This document shows positions 49,253 through 57,595 of a stretch of 64,000 bases of DNA, piece after piece; position 1 is the first letter of the stretch; every line of letters starts with the position of its first letter. The position numbers and the translations under genes are program-made. Source of the stretch: Shinella sp. WSJ-2 (GTDB lineage: Bacteria; Pseudomonadota; Alphaproteobacteria; Rhizobiales; Rhizobiaceae); the NCBI RefSeq assembly GCF_003432075.1, contig NZ_QWBU01000005.1, forward strand, positions 124,001 to 188,000. The letters are read 5' to 3'. The notes below the pieces were generated by a model. The model saw only the letters and a program-made list of their open reading frames with translations. It ran no database searches and was not told the DNA's origin.

Positions 49253-49866
49253 TTCGAATTAAAGGCCTCGTCGGGAAACCGTCGAGGTCTTTCGCATTTG
49301 CAGAAAAGCAAAGGAACTTCCTTCTGTTTTTATTCGGTGATGTCATGACTGGCAAAGACCGATCACTGGCGCTCAACATTTTAGAATAGGATCGCAGGCG
49401 AGGCCTCGCTTCGACATAACGATGCTTTCTTCCCGGGTTCCGGCGTCGTCGAGCGTCCCAGCGGGGGGCATTCTTGAATCGAATACGTGCGCATGCATAT
49501 TGATAGAAGCCGCCCCCAAAAAGGCAGCGGCGCCGTAACTTCGCCACTTGGGGCACGGAAAGCCTGATTTTCAGGCGGATTTTCACTTCTCACGACACTC
49601 GGTTGGGCGTCTCGCACGACAGCGGGGCAGATGCGGGAAATACACATATGCCGCGCAGGAAACAGTTGACGGCGGCTCATCTTGTGCGTTGAAATAAGAA
49701 AAAAGAAGAGCCGTTTCCTAGAGAAATCTGGCGTCAACCTCCTGAAAATGCGTCGATATTTAAGCTTTGCTCAGAAAATAGCGGCACGTCCCGGCTGCGG
49801 GATTACCCCTGAAACACGTAAAGTGTTTATCGCCTGACTCTGCTTGCAGCGCACAATCGCCGTGCA
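49253..49866. other. Gene-poor stretch downstream of tRNA-Val
   Basis: About 610 bp with no gene I can support. It begins with the tRNA terminator and contains stretches with lower GC (AAATAAGAAAAAAGAAG near 49691), a small stem AAACAC/GTGTTT near 49813, and only unconvincing reading frames on either strand. There is no direct repeat of the tRNA 3' end and no integrase, so an integration remnant is not supported. The right part should hold the promoter of the NCS2 permease. Confidence 0.5.
49261..49292 (+). terminator. Terminator after tRNA-Val
   Basis: CCTCG-T-CGG (49266-49274) pairs with CCG-T-CGAGG (49279-49287) around GAAA with one T-T mismatch, flanked by AAAG on the left and TCTTT on the right. 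Confidence 0.7.
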
Positions 49867-49868
49867 AA

Positions 49869-49927
49869 GGATGCCCCGCCCGTTGGAGGACGGGACAGGT
49901 AGGGTCAACGTGATAGGAGGAGTATCC
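49869..49927 (+). promoter_or_regulatory. SD-sequestering leader RNA of the NCS2 permease (possible xanthine riboswitch)
   Basis: Just before the start codon, GGAT (49869-49872) can pair with ATCC (49924-49927) and CCCC (49874-49877) with the SD GGAGG (49916-49920, one A bulged), locking the ribosome-binding site in a basal stem. Inside lies a hairpin CCCGT/ACGGG (49879-49894) and a single-stranded ACAGGTAGGGTCAACGTGAT segment. A short two-stem element ending on the SD of a purine permease is how NMT1-motif (xanthine) riboswitches are built in proteobacteria. The identification is inference from structure and context. Confidence 0.5.
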
Positions 49928-51412
49928 ATGAGCGACGCATCCAGCATACACCCGGTGGACGAGAAACTGCCCGTTGGCAGGCTCGCGACGCTGGGCATCC
50001 AACATGTCCTCGTCATGTATGGGGGCGCTGTCGCCGTGCCGCTGATTGTCGGCCGGGCTCTGCAGCTCAGCCCGCAGGACGTGGCCTTCCTCATTTCGGC
50101 CGACCTTTTCGTCTGCGGCCTCGTCACCATCATCCAGTCGCTCGGCGTCGGCCGCCATGTCGGCATCCGCCTGCCGGTCATGATGGGCGTCACCTTTGCG
50201 TCCGTCGGCCCCATGGTATCCATGGCCACGCTCAATCCCGGCCCGGACGGAGCCCGCATGATCTTTGGCGCCATCATCGGCGCCGGCTTCATCGCCTTGC
50301 TGCTGGCTCCCCTCATGGGACGCCTTCTGCGGTTCTTCCCGCCCGTCGTGACGGGCACGATCATCCTCGTCATCGGCGTGTCGCTGATGCGCGTCGGCAT
50401 CAACTGGACCTTCGGCAATCCCTTCGGCCCGACGGCGCCCAAGCTGATCGACCCGGCGCATGCCGCCTGGCTGACGCAGATGAAGGAACTCGCCAAGACA
50501 GGCGGTCCGGCCGTTCCAGATGGGCTTGCCATCGCGCCGAGCATTTCCAACCCTGTTTATGCCGAGCCGAGCCATATCGCACTTTCGGCCCTTGTGCTGA
50601 TCTCGATCCTGCTCATCGCCCGCTTTGGCAAGGGCCTGATCAGCAACATCGCGGTGCTTGCCGGCGTCGTCATCGGCTGCATCGCGGCCACGATTTTCGG
50701 GCTGATGCATTTTGACCGCGTCGGTGACGCCGGCTGGTTCGCCGTTGTCACGCCGCTGCGCTTCGGCATGCCGATCTTCGAACCCGTGCTGATCGCCACC
50801 ATGGCGCTCGTCATGATCGTCGTGATGATCGAATCGACCGGCATGTTCCTGGCACTCGGCGAAATCACCGACAGGCCGATTGGCCAGCAGCAGCTGACCT
50901 CGGGCCTGCGCGTCGACGGCATCGGTACGATGATCGGCGGCCTGTTCAACACCTTCCCCTATACGAGCTTCTCGCAGAATGTCGGTCTCGTCGGCGTCAC
51001 CGGCGTGAAGAGCCGCTATGTCTGCGTGGCGGCCGGCGTGATCATGATCATCCTCGGCCTCATCCCGAAGATGGGCGCCCTCGTGGAGGCAGTTCCGACC
51101 TTCGTGCTCGGCGGCGCGGGCCTGGTGATGTTCGGCATGGTCGCGGCAACGGGTGTGCGCATCCTCGCCAATGTCGACTTTAAGTCCTCGCGCAACAACC
51201 TCTTCGTGGTTGCCGTCTCCGTGGGCTTCGGTCTCATCCCGCTTCTGGCACCGAACTACCTGATGTGGATGCCGCATGCGATCCACCCGATCATCGAATC
51301 GGGCATCGTGCTTGCCTCCATCGTCGCCGTCATCCTCAACGCCTTCTTCAACGGCATCGGATTCAGCCAGTCCTCCGCAGTGGAAGCAGCCCGCATGGCC
51401 GACTCGCACTAA
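49928..51412 (+). CDS. NCS2 family purine (xanthine/uric acid) permease
   Basis: A 494-residue transporter with 14 expected membrane segments of the nucleobase:cation symporter-2 family. Marks are LGIQHVLVMYGGAVAVPLIVG (TM1), LPVMMGVTFASVGPM, the signature region VMIESTGMFLALGEITDR and FNTFPYTSFSQNVGLVGVTGVKSRYV. The QH motif in TM1 and the NCS2 motif are typical of xanthine/urate members rather than uracil ones. ATG 49928 has TAGGAGG. Nearby purine catabolism genes are absent. The leader may be ligand-controlled. A strong terminator follows. Confidence 0.93.
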   Translation: MSDASSIHPVDEKLPVGRLATLGIQHVLVMYGGAVAVPLIVGRALQLSPQDVAFLISADLFVCGLVTIIQSLGVGRHVGIRLPVMMGVTFASVGPMVSMATLNPGPDGARMIFGAIIGAGFIALLLAPLMGRLLRFFPPVVTGTIILVIGVSLMRVGINWTFGNPFGPTAPKLIDPAHAAWLTQMKELAKTGGPAVPDGLAIAPSISNPVYAEPSHIALSALVLISILLIARFGKGLISNIAVLAGVVIGCIAATIFGLMHFDRVGDAGWFAVVTPLRFGMPIFEPVLIATMALVMIVVMIESTGMFLALGEITDRPIGQQQLTSGLRVDGIGTMIGGLFNTFPYTSFSQNVGLVGVTGVKSRYVCVAAGVIMIILGLIPKMGALVEAVPTFVLGGAGLVMFGMVAATGVRILANVDFKSSRNNLFVVAVSVGFGLIPLLAPNYLMWMPHAIHPIIESGIVLASIVAVILNAFFNGIGFSQSSAVEAARMADSH

Positions 51413-51432
51413 GCGTCGTCCGCACTCCATCG

Positions 51433-51463
51433 AAACCCGGCTTGCGATCGCAAGCCGGGTTTT
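51433..51463 (+). terminator. Intrinsic terminator after the purine permease
   Basis: A perfect 13-bp stem, AAACCCGGCTTGC (51433-51445) with its complement (51450-51462), loop GATC, then TTT. The whole element is palindromic and could act on both strands. Confidence 0.92.
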
Positions 51464-51563
51464 CGTGCAAAAGGGTTACAAGGGCATTTTCCTCTCCCCG
51501 CTTCCAATGCATAGCAAAGCACGGCGTTTGATCGACGGCCGGAACGGCAGCTCGGGAGTTTTC

Positions 51564-52592
51564 ATGGCAGGCATGCTGAGTGGGCGAGAGGCGCTTGTGC
51601 TGGCGGTCACCCTGTGGACAGCACTGTCCATCAACGACATTCTGATGCTGCCGGGCGGCCTGCCGCTCATCGCTCCGGGCTGGCTGAGCAGCATCCTGCT
51701 CGCCCTCGTTCTGGCAAGGATACTCCAGCACCTTCAAAACCAGCCGAAAGGACTGGCCATCGGATTGGGCATCCTCGCCGTCGTCCTTGCCGGCATTAGC
51801 CAGGCCATGCTCGACATCGCCATCATCATGCTGGCCGGCCCGCATGTCCTGCCCGGCGGCAACAGCGTTCCCGGTTTTGCGATTGCCAACACTTGGGAGA
51901 AAGCCCTCCTGCAGTTCCGGTTCAGCATGATCTGGAACGTCATCGTCTTCGGGTTCTATGTGGCGGCACTTTCGCTGCTCAATGCGCAACGCCGCAGGCT
52001 GGACGCGGAAATGCGAGCGCTGCGCTATGAGCTCAATCCGCATTTTCTATTCAATACGCTGAATTCCATCGCCGGTCTCATCGAGGAGGGATCGGCAGGG
52101 CGGGCGGACCGCATGGTGCTGTCCTTGTCGCGTTTCCTGCAAACGACTCTGTCGATTAACCCGCTGCACGACGTGCCGCTGGCTCAGGAGATCGCGCTGC
52201 AACGTGACTATCTCGAAATCGAGCGCGAACGCTTCGGGGAGCGCATGGCTTTCGATATCCGCCTGCCGATGGAGCTTGAGGCCGCGCTGGTACCGAACCT
52301 CATTCTTCAGCCCTTGATCGAAAATGCCGTCAAACACGGCGTCGGGCCATCAACGAGACGCGTCACCATCGTGCTGGAAGCACGTCGGGAGACGGACCAT
52401 GTGGTGTTAAGCGTCGAAAACGACCTCCCGGTGGAACAGGGAGGGCGCAGGGCGGCCGGCATGGGCATCGGCCTCAGGAATATCACCGACCGGCTGCAAG
52501 CTCGTTTCGGGAAACGGTGGCGGTTCACGTCCGGTCCGGTGAACGGCGGCCGCTACCGGGCCGCCATCAGCCTGCCGCTCCGCAAGGTCTAG
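51564..52592 (+). CDS. LytS/YehU-type sensor histidine kinase
   Basis: A 342-residue membrane kinase with about four N-terminal membrane segments (residues 8-140) and a His_kinase (PF06580) domain. The phosphoacceptor region is LRYELNPHFLFNTLNSIAGLIEEG, with the characteristic NPHFLFN motif. The ATPase domain has LILQPLIENAVKHGV (N-box) and GMGIGLRNITDRL (G-box). Such kinases normally pair with LytTR response regulators, but none lies adjacent. ATG 51564 follows CTCGGGAG; an ATG at 51507 would add 19 residues. It converges on a small lipoprotein gene. Confidence 0.88.
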   Translation: MAGMLSGREALVLAVTLWTALSINDILMLPGGLPLIAPGWLSSILLALVLARILQHLQNQPKGLAIGLGILAVVLAGISQAMLDIAIIMLAGPHVLPGGNSVPGFAIANTWEKALLQFRFSMIWNVIVFGFYVAALSLLNAQRRRLDAEMRALRYELNPHFLFNTLNSIAGLIEEGSAGRADRMVLSLSRFLQTTLSINPLHDVPLAQEIALQRDYLEIERERFGERMAFDIRLPMELEAALVPNLILQPLIENAVKHGVGPSTRRVTIVLEARRETDHVVLSVENDLPVEQGGRRAAGMGIGLRNITDRLQARFGKRWRFTSGPVNGGRYRAAISLPLRKV

Positions 52593-52620
52593 AAGCGTTC
52601 AGGTCTTTCGGTGCCGCCGA

Positions 52621-52758
52621 TCAGTTCAGCGGGATGGAAACCGCGCCGCCAGATGCTGCCGGGCGGGCATAGGTCGTGTTGTCGGCGGCCGTGGTGCTGC
52701 AGCCGGCAAGCGCCAGGACGGCGAGTGCGACAATGATGATACCGGAAGTGGCGCGCAT
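52621..52758 (-). CDS. Small lipoprotein of unknown function
   Basis: A 45-residue protein: basic MRATSG start, hydrophobic helix and lipobox LAGC (Cys19), then a 26-residue Ala/Thr-rich mature peptide ending SIPLN. This is the size and type of many small envelope lipoproteins in rhizobia, with no recognisable domain. The start ATG at 52758 is supported by AAGGAGAG. It ends 28 bp from the convergent kinase gene. Confidence 0.75.
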   Translation of the reverse strand: MRATSGIIIVALAVLALAGCSTTAADNTTYARPAASGGAVSIPLN

Positions 52759-53007
52759 GAATCTCTCCTTGGATAGTGCCCATAAGAGATAGGGGCCGCA
52801 GGTGATTCCGTCCACCGCAATAGTGGGTGAAAAGTCTGGCGTGCTCGGAACCGGTCCCCGACTGGACTTCGGCCTCACCTGCCCTATCTGAAAATACGGC
52901 GCGCCTGAAATCGTTCAGGCCTCTGCCCCTCGCACCACCTGCACAGCAGGCCTGCACCTTCAGCCTCCATCCAATCATCGTGAACCCTATCAACGGGAGG
53001 ACCTTCC
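52759..53007. promoter_or_regulatory. Divergent region between lipoprotein and GFA genes
   Basis: 249 bp that must hold promoters for both genes. GGGAGGACC precedes the GFA start codon and AAGGAGAG the lipoprotein start. No operator or RNA element recognised. Confidence 0.4.
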
Positions 53008-53412
53008 ATGACTGATGCCCAATGCGCCTGCGGCGCGCTCAGGCTGACATTCAGCGAGCCGCCGCAATTGACGGCACTCTGCCATTGCCTGGCATGCCAG
53101 CGGCGAACAGGCGCGCCGTTTAGCGCCAATGCCTTCTATGCAAGTGATTGCGTTGAAGTTTCAGGGCGGAGCACGGAATTCATCCGCGTTGCCGAAAGCG
53201 GACGCAGCGTCCGGATGCATTTCTGCCCGACCTGCGGCTCGACCGTCTTCTGGAAAGCCGAAGCGGCACCGTCCTGGATCGGCGTGGCCGTCGGCGCCTT
53301 CGCCGATCCGGCTTTTGCACCGCCCAGCCTCTCGGTCTTCGAGCAATCGAAACACAGCTGGGTCACGTTCGATGAGACGATGGAGCACCTGCAGGGACTG
53401 CCGGGCGGCTGA
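53008..53412 (+). CDS. GFA family (Gfa-like, CENP-V) zinc protein
   Basis: A 134-residue protein of the glutathione-dependent formaldehyde-activating (Gfa/CENP-V) fold. Zinc-binding cysteines are in AQCACGALRL, LCHCLACQRRTG and HFCPTCGSTVFW. The family takes its name from an S-hydroxymethylglutathione activity that is disputed for most members, so function is unknown. SD GGGAGGACC fits the ATG at 53008. It is only distantly similar to the other GFA gene at 59476. Confidence 0.9.
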   Translation: MTDAQCACGALRLTFSEPPQLTALCHCLACQRRTGAPFSANAFYASDCVEVSGRSTEFIRVAESGRSVRMHFCPTCGSTVFWKAEAAPSWIGVAVGAFADPAFAPPSLSVFEQSKHSWVTFDETMEHLQGLPGG

Positions 53413-53551
53413 CACGGAATGCGGAGGCGGGAGATTATCCTAGATCGTGCACGGCGGTTTCGACGGCCAGCGCGCGGCCCTCTACCATCGGCGCGTTGTC
53501 CGATGCTTTCGCCCGCCTCCATCACGGAATGCCGGTGCGGCAGGAGATGCG
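53413..53551. other. Short gap between convergent genes
   Basis: 139 bp between the GFA stop and the regulator pseudogene stop. No clear terminator or gene recognised. Confidence 0.3.
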
Positions 53552-54297
53552 TCAGGTTTCGTCCGCCTTGCCCATCAGCGCCGACAGGTCGCGCGCGGCG
53601 AGGTCGAGAATATTGCGCGAGCAGGATTCGGCCCGCGCACCGTCGCGAAGCCGCAGCGCATCCACGAGCTCGCGGTGCACATCCAGCGCCTCGTCACGCT
53701 TCGCCGACGCCCGGTTGGAGGCGTGCAGCGCATAGGAAAGCGCGGCATGGATGATGGAGGAGAGCTGGTGAAAGACCTTGTTGTGGCTTGCCCGGAGCAG
53801 GGTCTCGTGAAAACGGGCATCCGCCGCGGTGAAGGTTTCGAGATCACCCTCCGCCTCGCCCATCTCGTCGCAGGCCCGTTCGAGATCGGCGATGTCCTGC
53901 GCGGTGGCGCGCGCGGCGGCGAGGAAGGCGGCGGCCGGCTCGACCGTGCGGCGCGCTTCCAGAATGGAACCCAAAAGCTCCGCCGAGAGCACATCCGGCC
54001 CCATCCATTCGAGGATTTGCGCGTCGAGCACGTTCCAGTCCGCATGGTCGCAAATCAGCGTGCCAACCCTGGGGCGGCCGCGCACAAGACCCTTGGTCTC
54101 CAGAACCTTCAAGGATCGCGGATGACGGTGCGGCTGACGCCATAGGTCTCGCAAAGGTCGCTTTCGCGCGGCAGCACCGTTCCCGGCGGAAAACGCCCGC
54201 CGCAAATGTCCCTGCCGATCGCCGCCGTCACATTATGGCGTACACGGGGACGGCGCGACAGCGGCCGCTGGGCCTGTCTCCTTGCTTTCTCCGCCAA
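53552..54297 (-). pseudogene. Frameshifted GntR/FadR-type regulator next to uxaA
   Basis: Two overlapping frames together make one FadR-subfamily regulator. The N-terminal piece (TTG at 54297 with GGAGG upstream) has the winged-helix start with PPGTVLPRESDLCETYGVSRTVIRD and stops at 54109. The rest continues in another frame from SLKVLETKGLVRGRPRVGT into a full FCD effector domain with DARFHETLLRASHNKVFHQL, ending at 53552. The break is near 54113-54117, where CGCGATCCTTG has one base fewer than the expected CGC-GA(A/G)-GCC-TTG. It is either a real loss of a sugar-acid regulator or a sequencing error. The divergent neighbour suggests control of uxaA. Confidence 0.8.
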
Positions 54298-54321
54298 GCG
54301 ACCTCCGAATTCGCATTTCAA

Positions 54322-54345
54322 ATTATCGTACAATTACGCGATAAT
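54322..54345. promoter_or_regulatory. Candidate operator between the GntR regulator and uxaA
   Basis: ATTATCG (54322-54328) and CGATAAT (54339-54345) form a perfect inverted repeat with a 10-bp AT-rich spacer, in the only AT-rich part of the divergent promoter region. Position and symmetry suit binding of a GntR/FadR dimer. Confidence 0.45.
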
Positions 54346-54458
54346 CATAGAATATGCCGATGGGGGAGACCACGGCCCCGTTTGACGCCGATGAAAATTC
54401 CGGTCTTTGACTTTTGCCGGCAAAGTGCATAATGCGCCGACCCATTAGGAGAAACACT

Positions 54459-55988
54459 ATGCTCGCCGACGTGCCCGCCGTGCTCGTGCTCAACCCGAAA
54501 GACAATGTCGGCGTGGTGCCCGCCAATGTCGATGCCGGCCGGACGCTGGTGAACGGCGTGGCCGCTGTCGAACGCATCCCGCGCGGCCACAAGGTCGCGA
54601 TTGCGGCGATTGCCGAAAACGCGCCGGTGCTCAAATACGGCCAGATCATCGGCTATGCGACGAAGGCGATCCGCCCCGGCGAGCATGTGCACCTGCAGAA
54701 CCTCGCCATTCTCGACGTGGCACTCAAACATGAATTCTGCGTTGACAATGCCTCGCCCGTCATGGTGCCGCAGGCCGAACGGCGCACCTTCGACGGCTAC
54801 GACCGCGGCAATGGCCGCATCGGCACACGCAACTATATCGGCATCCTCTCGACGGTAAACTGTTCCGCCACGGTCTCGCGTTATGTGGCGGAGCATTATG
54901 CCCGCAAATTCCGCGAGACCGGTCATGAGAACATCGACGGCGTGGTGGCGCTCACCTACGGCGGCGGCTGCGCGCTGAACCTGAAATCCGAGGGCGGCCG
55001 CATCCTGACGCGCACTTTCAAAGGCTATGCCCGAAATCCCAATTTCGGCGGCATCCTGATGATCGGGTTGGGCTGCGAGACCTTCCAATACGGCCCACTG
55101 ATCGAGGAGGCCGGGCTGGAGGAGGGAAAAACCTTCCGCAAGATGATGATCCAGGAACAGGGCGGCACGCGCAAAACGATCGAGGCGGCCTGCGCCATGA
55201 TCGACGACATGCTGCCGGATGTCGGCCGCATCCGCCGCACGCCGCAGCCGCTCTCCGGCATCAAGCTGGCGCTGGAATGCGGCGGCTCGGACGGCTATTC
55301 CGGCATTTCCGCCAACCCGGCACTCGGCATCGCCTCCGACCTTCTCGTGCAGGAGGGGGCAACCACCGTGCTATCCGAAACGCCGGAAATTTATGGCGCG
55401 GAACATCTCCTCACCCGCCGCGCCGCCCGACCCGAGGTCGCCGAAAAACTGCTTGCCCGCATTGAATGGTGGCGAGAGTACACGGCGAAGAACGACGCCG
55501 AGCTCAACAACAACCCCTCCTTCGGCAACAAGGCCGGTGGCCTGACCACCATCCTCGAAAAATCGCTCGGTGCGGTGGCCAAGGGCGGCTCCATGCCGCT
55601 CAACGCCGTCTATGAATATGCCGAGGAGGTTACGGAGCCGGGTTTCGTCTTCATGGACACCCCCGGTTACGACCCGGCTGCGGTGACCGGCCAGATCGCC
55701 GGCGGCTGCAACCTCGTCGCCTTCACCACCGGCCGTGGCTCGGTCTCCGGCTACAAGCCGGCGCCCTGCATCAAGATCGCGACCAACACGCCGATGTACG
55801 AGCACATCAAGGAGGACATGGACATCAATTGCGGCACGATCGTCGACGGCACCGAGACCATCGAACAGGCCGGCCGCCGCATCTTCGACTTCGTCATCGA
55901 GACCGCCTCCGGCCGCAAGACGGCCAGCGAAGCTTTCGACTACGGCGACAACGAATTCGTGCCCTGGCAGGTCGGCGCGATTACCTGA
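54459..55988 (+). CDS. uxaA: Altronate dehydratase family protein
   Basis: A 509-residue UxaA/GarD-family dehydratase. The N-terminal SAF domain (about residues 8-95; VPANVDAGRTLVNG, IPRGHKVAIAAI, GEHVHLQNLA) is followed by the large C-terminal domain with GYDRGNGRIGTRNYIGILSTVNCSATV, a Cys-containing GCETFQYG, ALECGGSDGYSGISANPALG and the CNLVAFTTGRGSVSG end block. Altronate dehydratase turns D-altronate into 2-keto-3-deoxygluconate in galacturonate use. A galactarate or other aldarate dehydratase role is possible. SD TAGGAGAA fits ATG 54459. The divergent regulator is frameshifted. Confidence 0.9.
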   Translation: MLADVPAVLVLNPKDNVGVVPANVDAGRTLVNGVAAVERIPRGHKVAIAAIAENAPVLKYGQIIGYATKAIRPGEHVHLQNLAILDVALKHEFCVDNASPVMVPQAERRTFDGYDRGNGRIGTRNYIGILSTVNCSATVSRYVAEHYARKFRETGHENIDGVVALTYGGGCALNLKSEGGRILTRTFKGYARNPNFGGILMIGLGCETFQYGPLIEEAGLEEGKTFRKMMIQEQGGTRKTIEAACAMIDDMLPDVGRIRRTPQPLSGIKLALECGGSDGYSGISANPALGIASDLLVQEGATTVLSETPEIYGAEHLLTRRAARPEVAEKLLARIEWWREYTAKNDAELNNNPSFGNKAGGLTTILEKSLGAVAKGGSMPLNAVYEYAEEVTEPGFVFMDTPGYDPAAVTGQIAGGCNLVAFTTGRGSVSGYKPAPCIKIATNTPMYEHIKEDMDINCGTIVDGTETIEQAGRRIFDFVIETASGRKTASEAFDYGDNEFVPWQVGAIT

Positions 55989-56342
55989 TTATTGCGTGTG
56001 CATGACGATGTTGACTAGCGTGCCGGCGGGATCGCGCACGAAAAACCGCCGCACGCCCCAGGGCTCGTCCGCCGGTCCATATTCGACGGCATAGTTGCCG
56101 GCAAGTACCGCCTGATAGGCCGCCTCGATATCGTCGACCTCCACCGAAAGGCCCGGCACCGGCGTGCCGGATCCTCCTTCCGAGGCGAAACTCACCTGCA
56201 ATGGCATGGTACCATTGCTGCCATAGGTGGCGATCCAGCCGTGGTCCATCAGCAAATCCAGCCCGAGCACTTCCGCATAGAACCGGGCGACCGTGCCCGG
56301 ATCCGCCGTCTCGATATTGGCGACGATGCGTTTGACCTTCAT
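55989..56342 (-). CDS. VOC (glyoxalase/dioxygenase-like) family protein
   Basis: A 117-residue single vicinal-oxygen-chelate protein: KRIVANIETADPGTVARFYAEVLGLDLLMDHGW at the N-terminus, SVEVDDIEAAYQAVLAGN in the middle and RRFFVRDPAGTLVNIVMH at the end, the usual two beta-alpha-beta-beta-beta modules. Activity is not predictable. The start ATG at 56342 follows GGAGTTCC. Its stop abuts the uxaA stop with no base between. It lies downstream of the GntR gene at 56353 on the same strand with a 10-bp gap, so the two may be one operon. Confidence 0.85.
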   Translation of the reverse strand: MKVKRIVANIETADPGTVARFYAEVLGLDLLMDHGWIATYGSNGTMPLQVSFASEGGSGTPVPGLSVEVDDIEAAYQAVLAGNYAVEYGPADEPWGVRRFFVRDPAGTLVNIVMHTQ

Positions 56343-56352
56343 GGGGAACTCC

Positions 56353-57390
56353 TCAGCGCGCGACCGGGATCGCATAGGCGGGAATGGCGGGGCGATGCGC
56401 CTCGCGCAGTTCCGCGACACGGCTGATCACCTTGGGCAGCGAGACGACGATGTGATGGCGCAAAGTCTCCGCCGCCCGCGCGATATCCTCGACGTCGAGC
56501 GCGCGGAACACGGCGAGATGCTCGGCGATGAAGGGTTCTGCGGCGGGCATGCGGTGCGAGACGCCGATGATGTGCTTGCTGACATTCAGCATGAAACGCG
56601 CACGGCGTAGCGCAATCAGCAGCTCCCGGTTCGGGCAATAGCCGAGGCAGGTGATGTGCAGGTCGGTTTCGAGATCGTCCATCGCCTGGACCGACAGGTC
56701 GGGATAGGCGGCAAGCGCTTCCTCCAGCCGGTCGCTCATCATGCGCCGCTCGGCGGGAGGAATGAAAGGTGCGGCCTGCATCAGCGCCACGGGTTCCAGC
56801 GCGACGCGGATATCGTGCAGATCGCGCATGCGGCTTTCGTCGAGCGGCACCAGCGTCCAGCGCATGCGCTCATCCTTCTCCACGATACCGAGCGCTTCGA
56901 GCCGCGTCAGCGCATCGCGCGCCACCTGTCTTCCAACGCCGCGGGCGCGCGCCAGCTCCACCTCGTTGATGCGATGCCGGCCGAAGACGGAGAGATGCAC
57001 CATCTCCCGCTCCAGGCTCTCATAGATCGCTTCCCAGCCCGGCGCCTTACGCAGCCCCGGCGCTTCCTCGCTCAGCCCAAGCATGTCAGGCGTCAGTGCC
57101 ACGCGCTTCGGCCCGCTGCGGCCCTGCCCGACCAGAAAACCTCGTCCGTCGAAACGCCTGATCATGCCGCCCTCCTCCAGCAGGGCGAGCGCCTGGCGCA
57201 CCGGCGTGCGGGTGGAGGCAAAGAGGGTCGCGACGGGGCCTTCCAGCAGCAGCGCGCCCTTGGGCAGGCGGCCGGCGGAAATCGCCTGCGCCAGCACGTC
57301 ACGAATGCGCAGATAGAGCGGGCTCTTGTCGAGCCCCGCCTCCGCACTCTCAGCGCCCGCTTCCGCCAAATCCTGTCCCGTGCCGTTCAT
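56353..57390 (-). CDS. GntR-family regulator with two winged-helix domains and FCD domain
   Basis: A 345-residue regulator. The first winged helix (about residues 22-90) reads SPLYLRIRDVLAQAISAGRLP and TRTPVRQALALLEEGGMIRR. A second (about 115-185) reads AIYESLEREMVHLSVFGRHRI, ARARGVGRQVARDALTRLEALGIVEK. An FCD-type ligand domain follows (RMRDLHDIRVALEPVAL, DLETDLHITCLGYCPN, AAETLRHHIVVSL). Most GntR proteins have a single N-terminal HTH. Start may be ATG 57390 or 57402. It diverges from ilvD (193 bp) and precedes a VOC gene; target unknown. Confidence 0.82.
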   Translation of the reverse strand: MNGTGQDLAEAGAESAEAGLDKSPLYLRIRDVLAQAISAGRLPKGALLLEGPVATLFASTRTPVRQALALLEEGGMIRRFDGRGFLVGQGRSGPKRVALTPDMLGLSEEAPGLRKAPGWEAIYESLEREMVHLSVFGRHRINEVELARARGVGRQVARDALTRLEALGIVEKDERMRWTLVPLDESRMRDLHDIRVALEPVALMQAAPFIPPAERRMMSDRLEEALAAYPDLSVQAMDDLETDLHITCLGYCPNRELLIALRRARFMLNVSKHIIGVSHRMPAAEPFIAEHLAVFRALDVEDIARAAETLRHHIVVSLPKVISRVAELREAHRPAIPAYAIPVAR

Positions 57391-57595
57391 GGCGCGGACC
57401 ATGGCATGAATGCACCATGCCGACAACGGTCGCGACACCGGCGGCCGCCGGCAAGGAAATTGCGTCGCACCGTCAAAAAATCGTCATTCCTTTCGTGACG
57501 TGCGGGGCGTTTTGCGCTAGGGAAACCCTCGTAAGGCTCGCAATCCGGCTTGAAGACGCCCATATGCCAGCCACATCCACCTCGAGGAATTGACC

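Noticed and set aside
49381..49737. A possible 118-codon minus-strand gene in the gene-poor region after tRNA-Val
   Set aside because: No SD, no family resemblance, and its codon use is unlike the neighbours.
49760..51430. A 556-codon minus-strand frame opposite the purine permease
   Set aside because: Very His/Asp/Arg-rich, the usual antisense image of a membrane protein gene.
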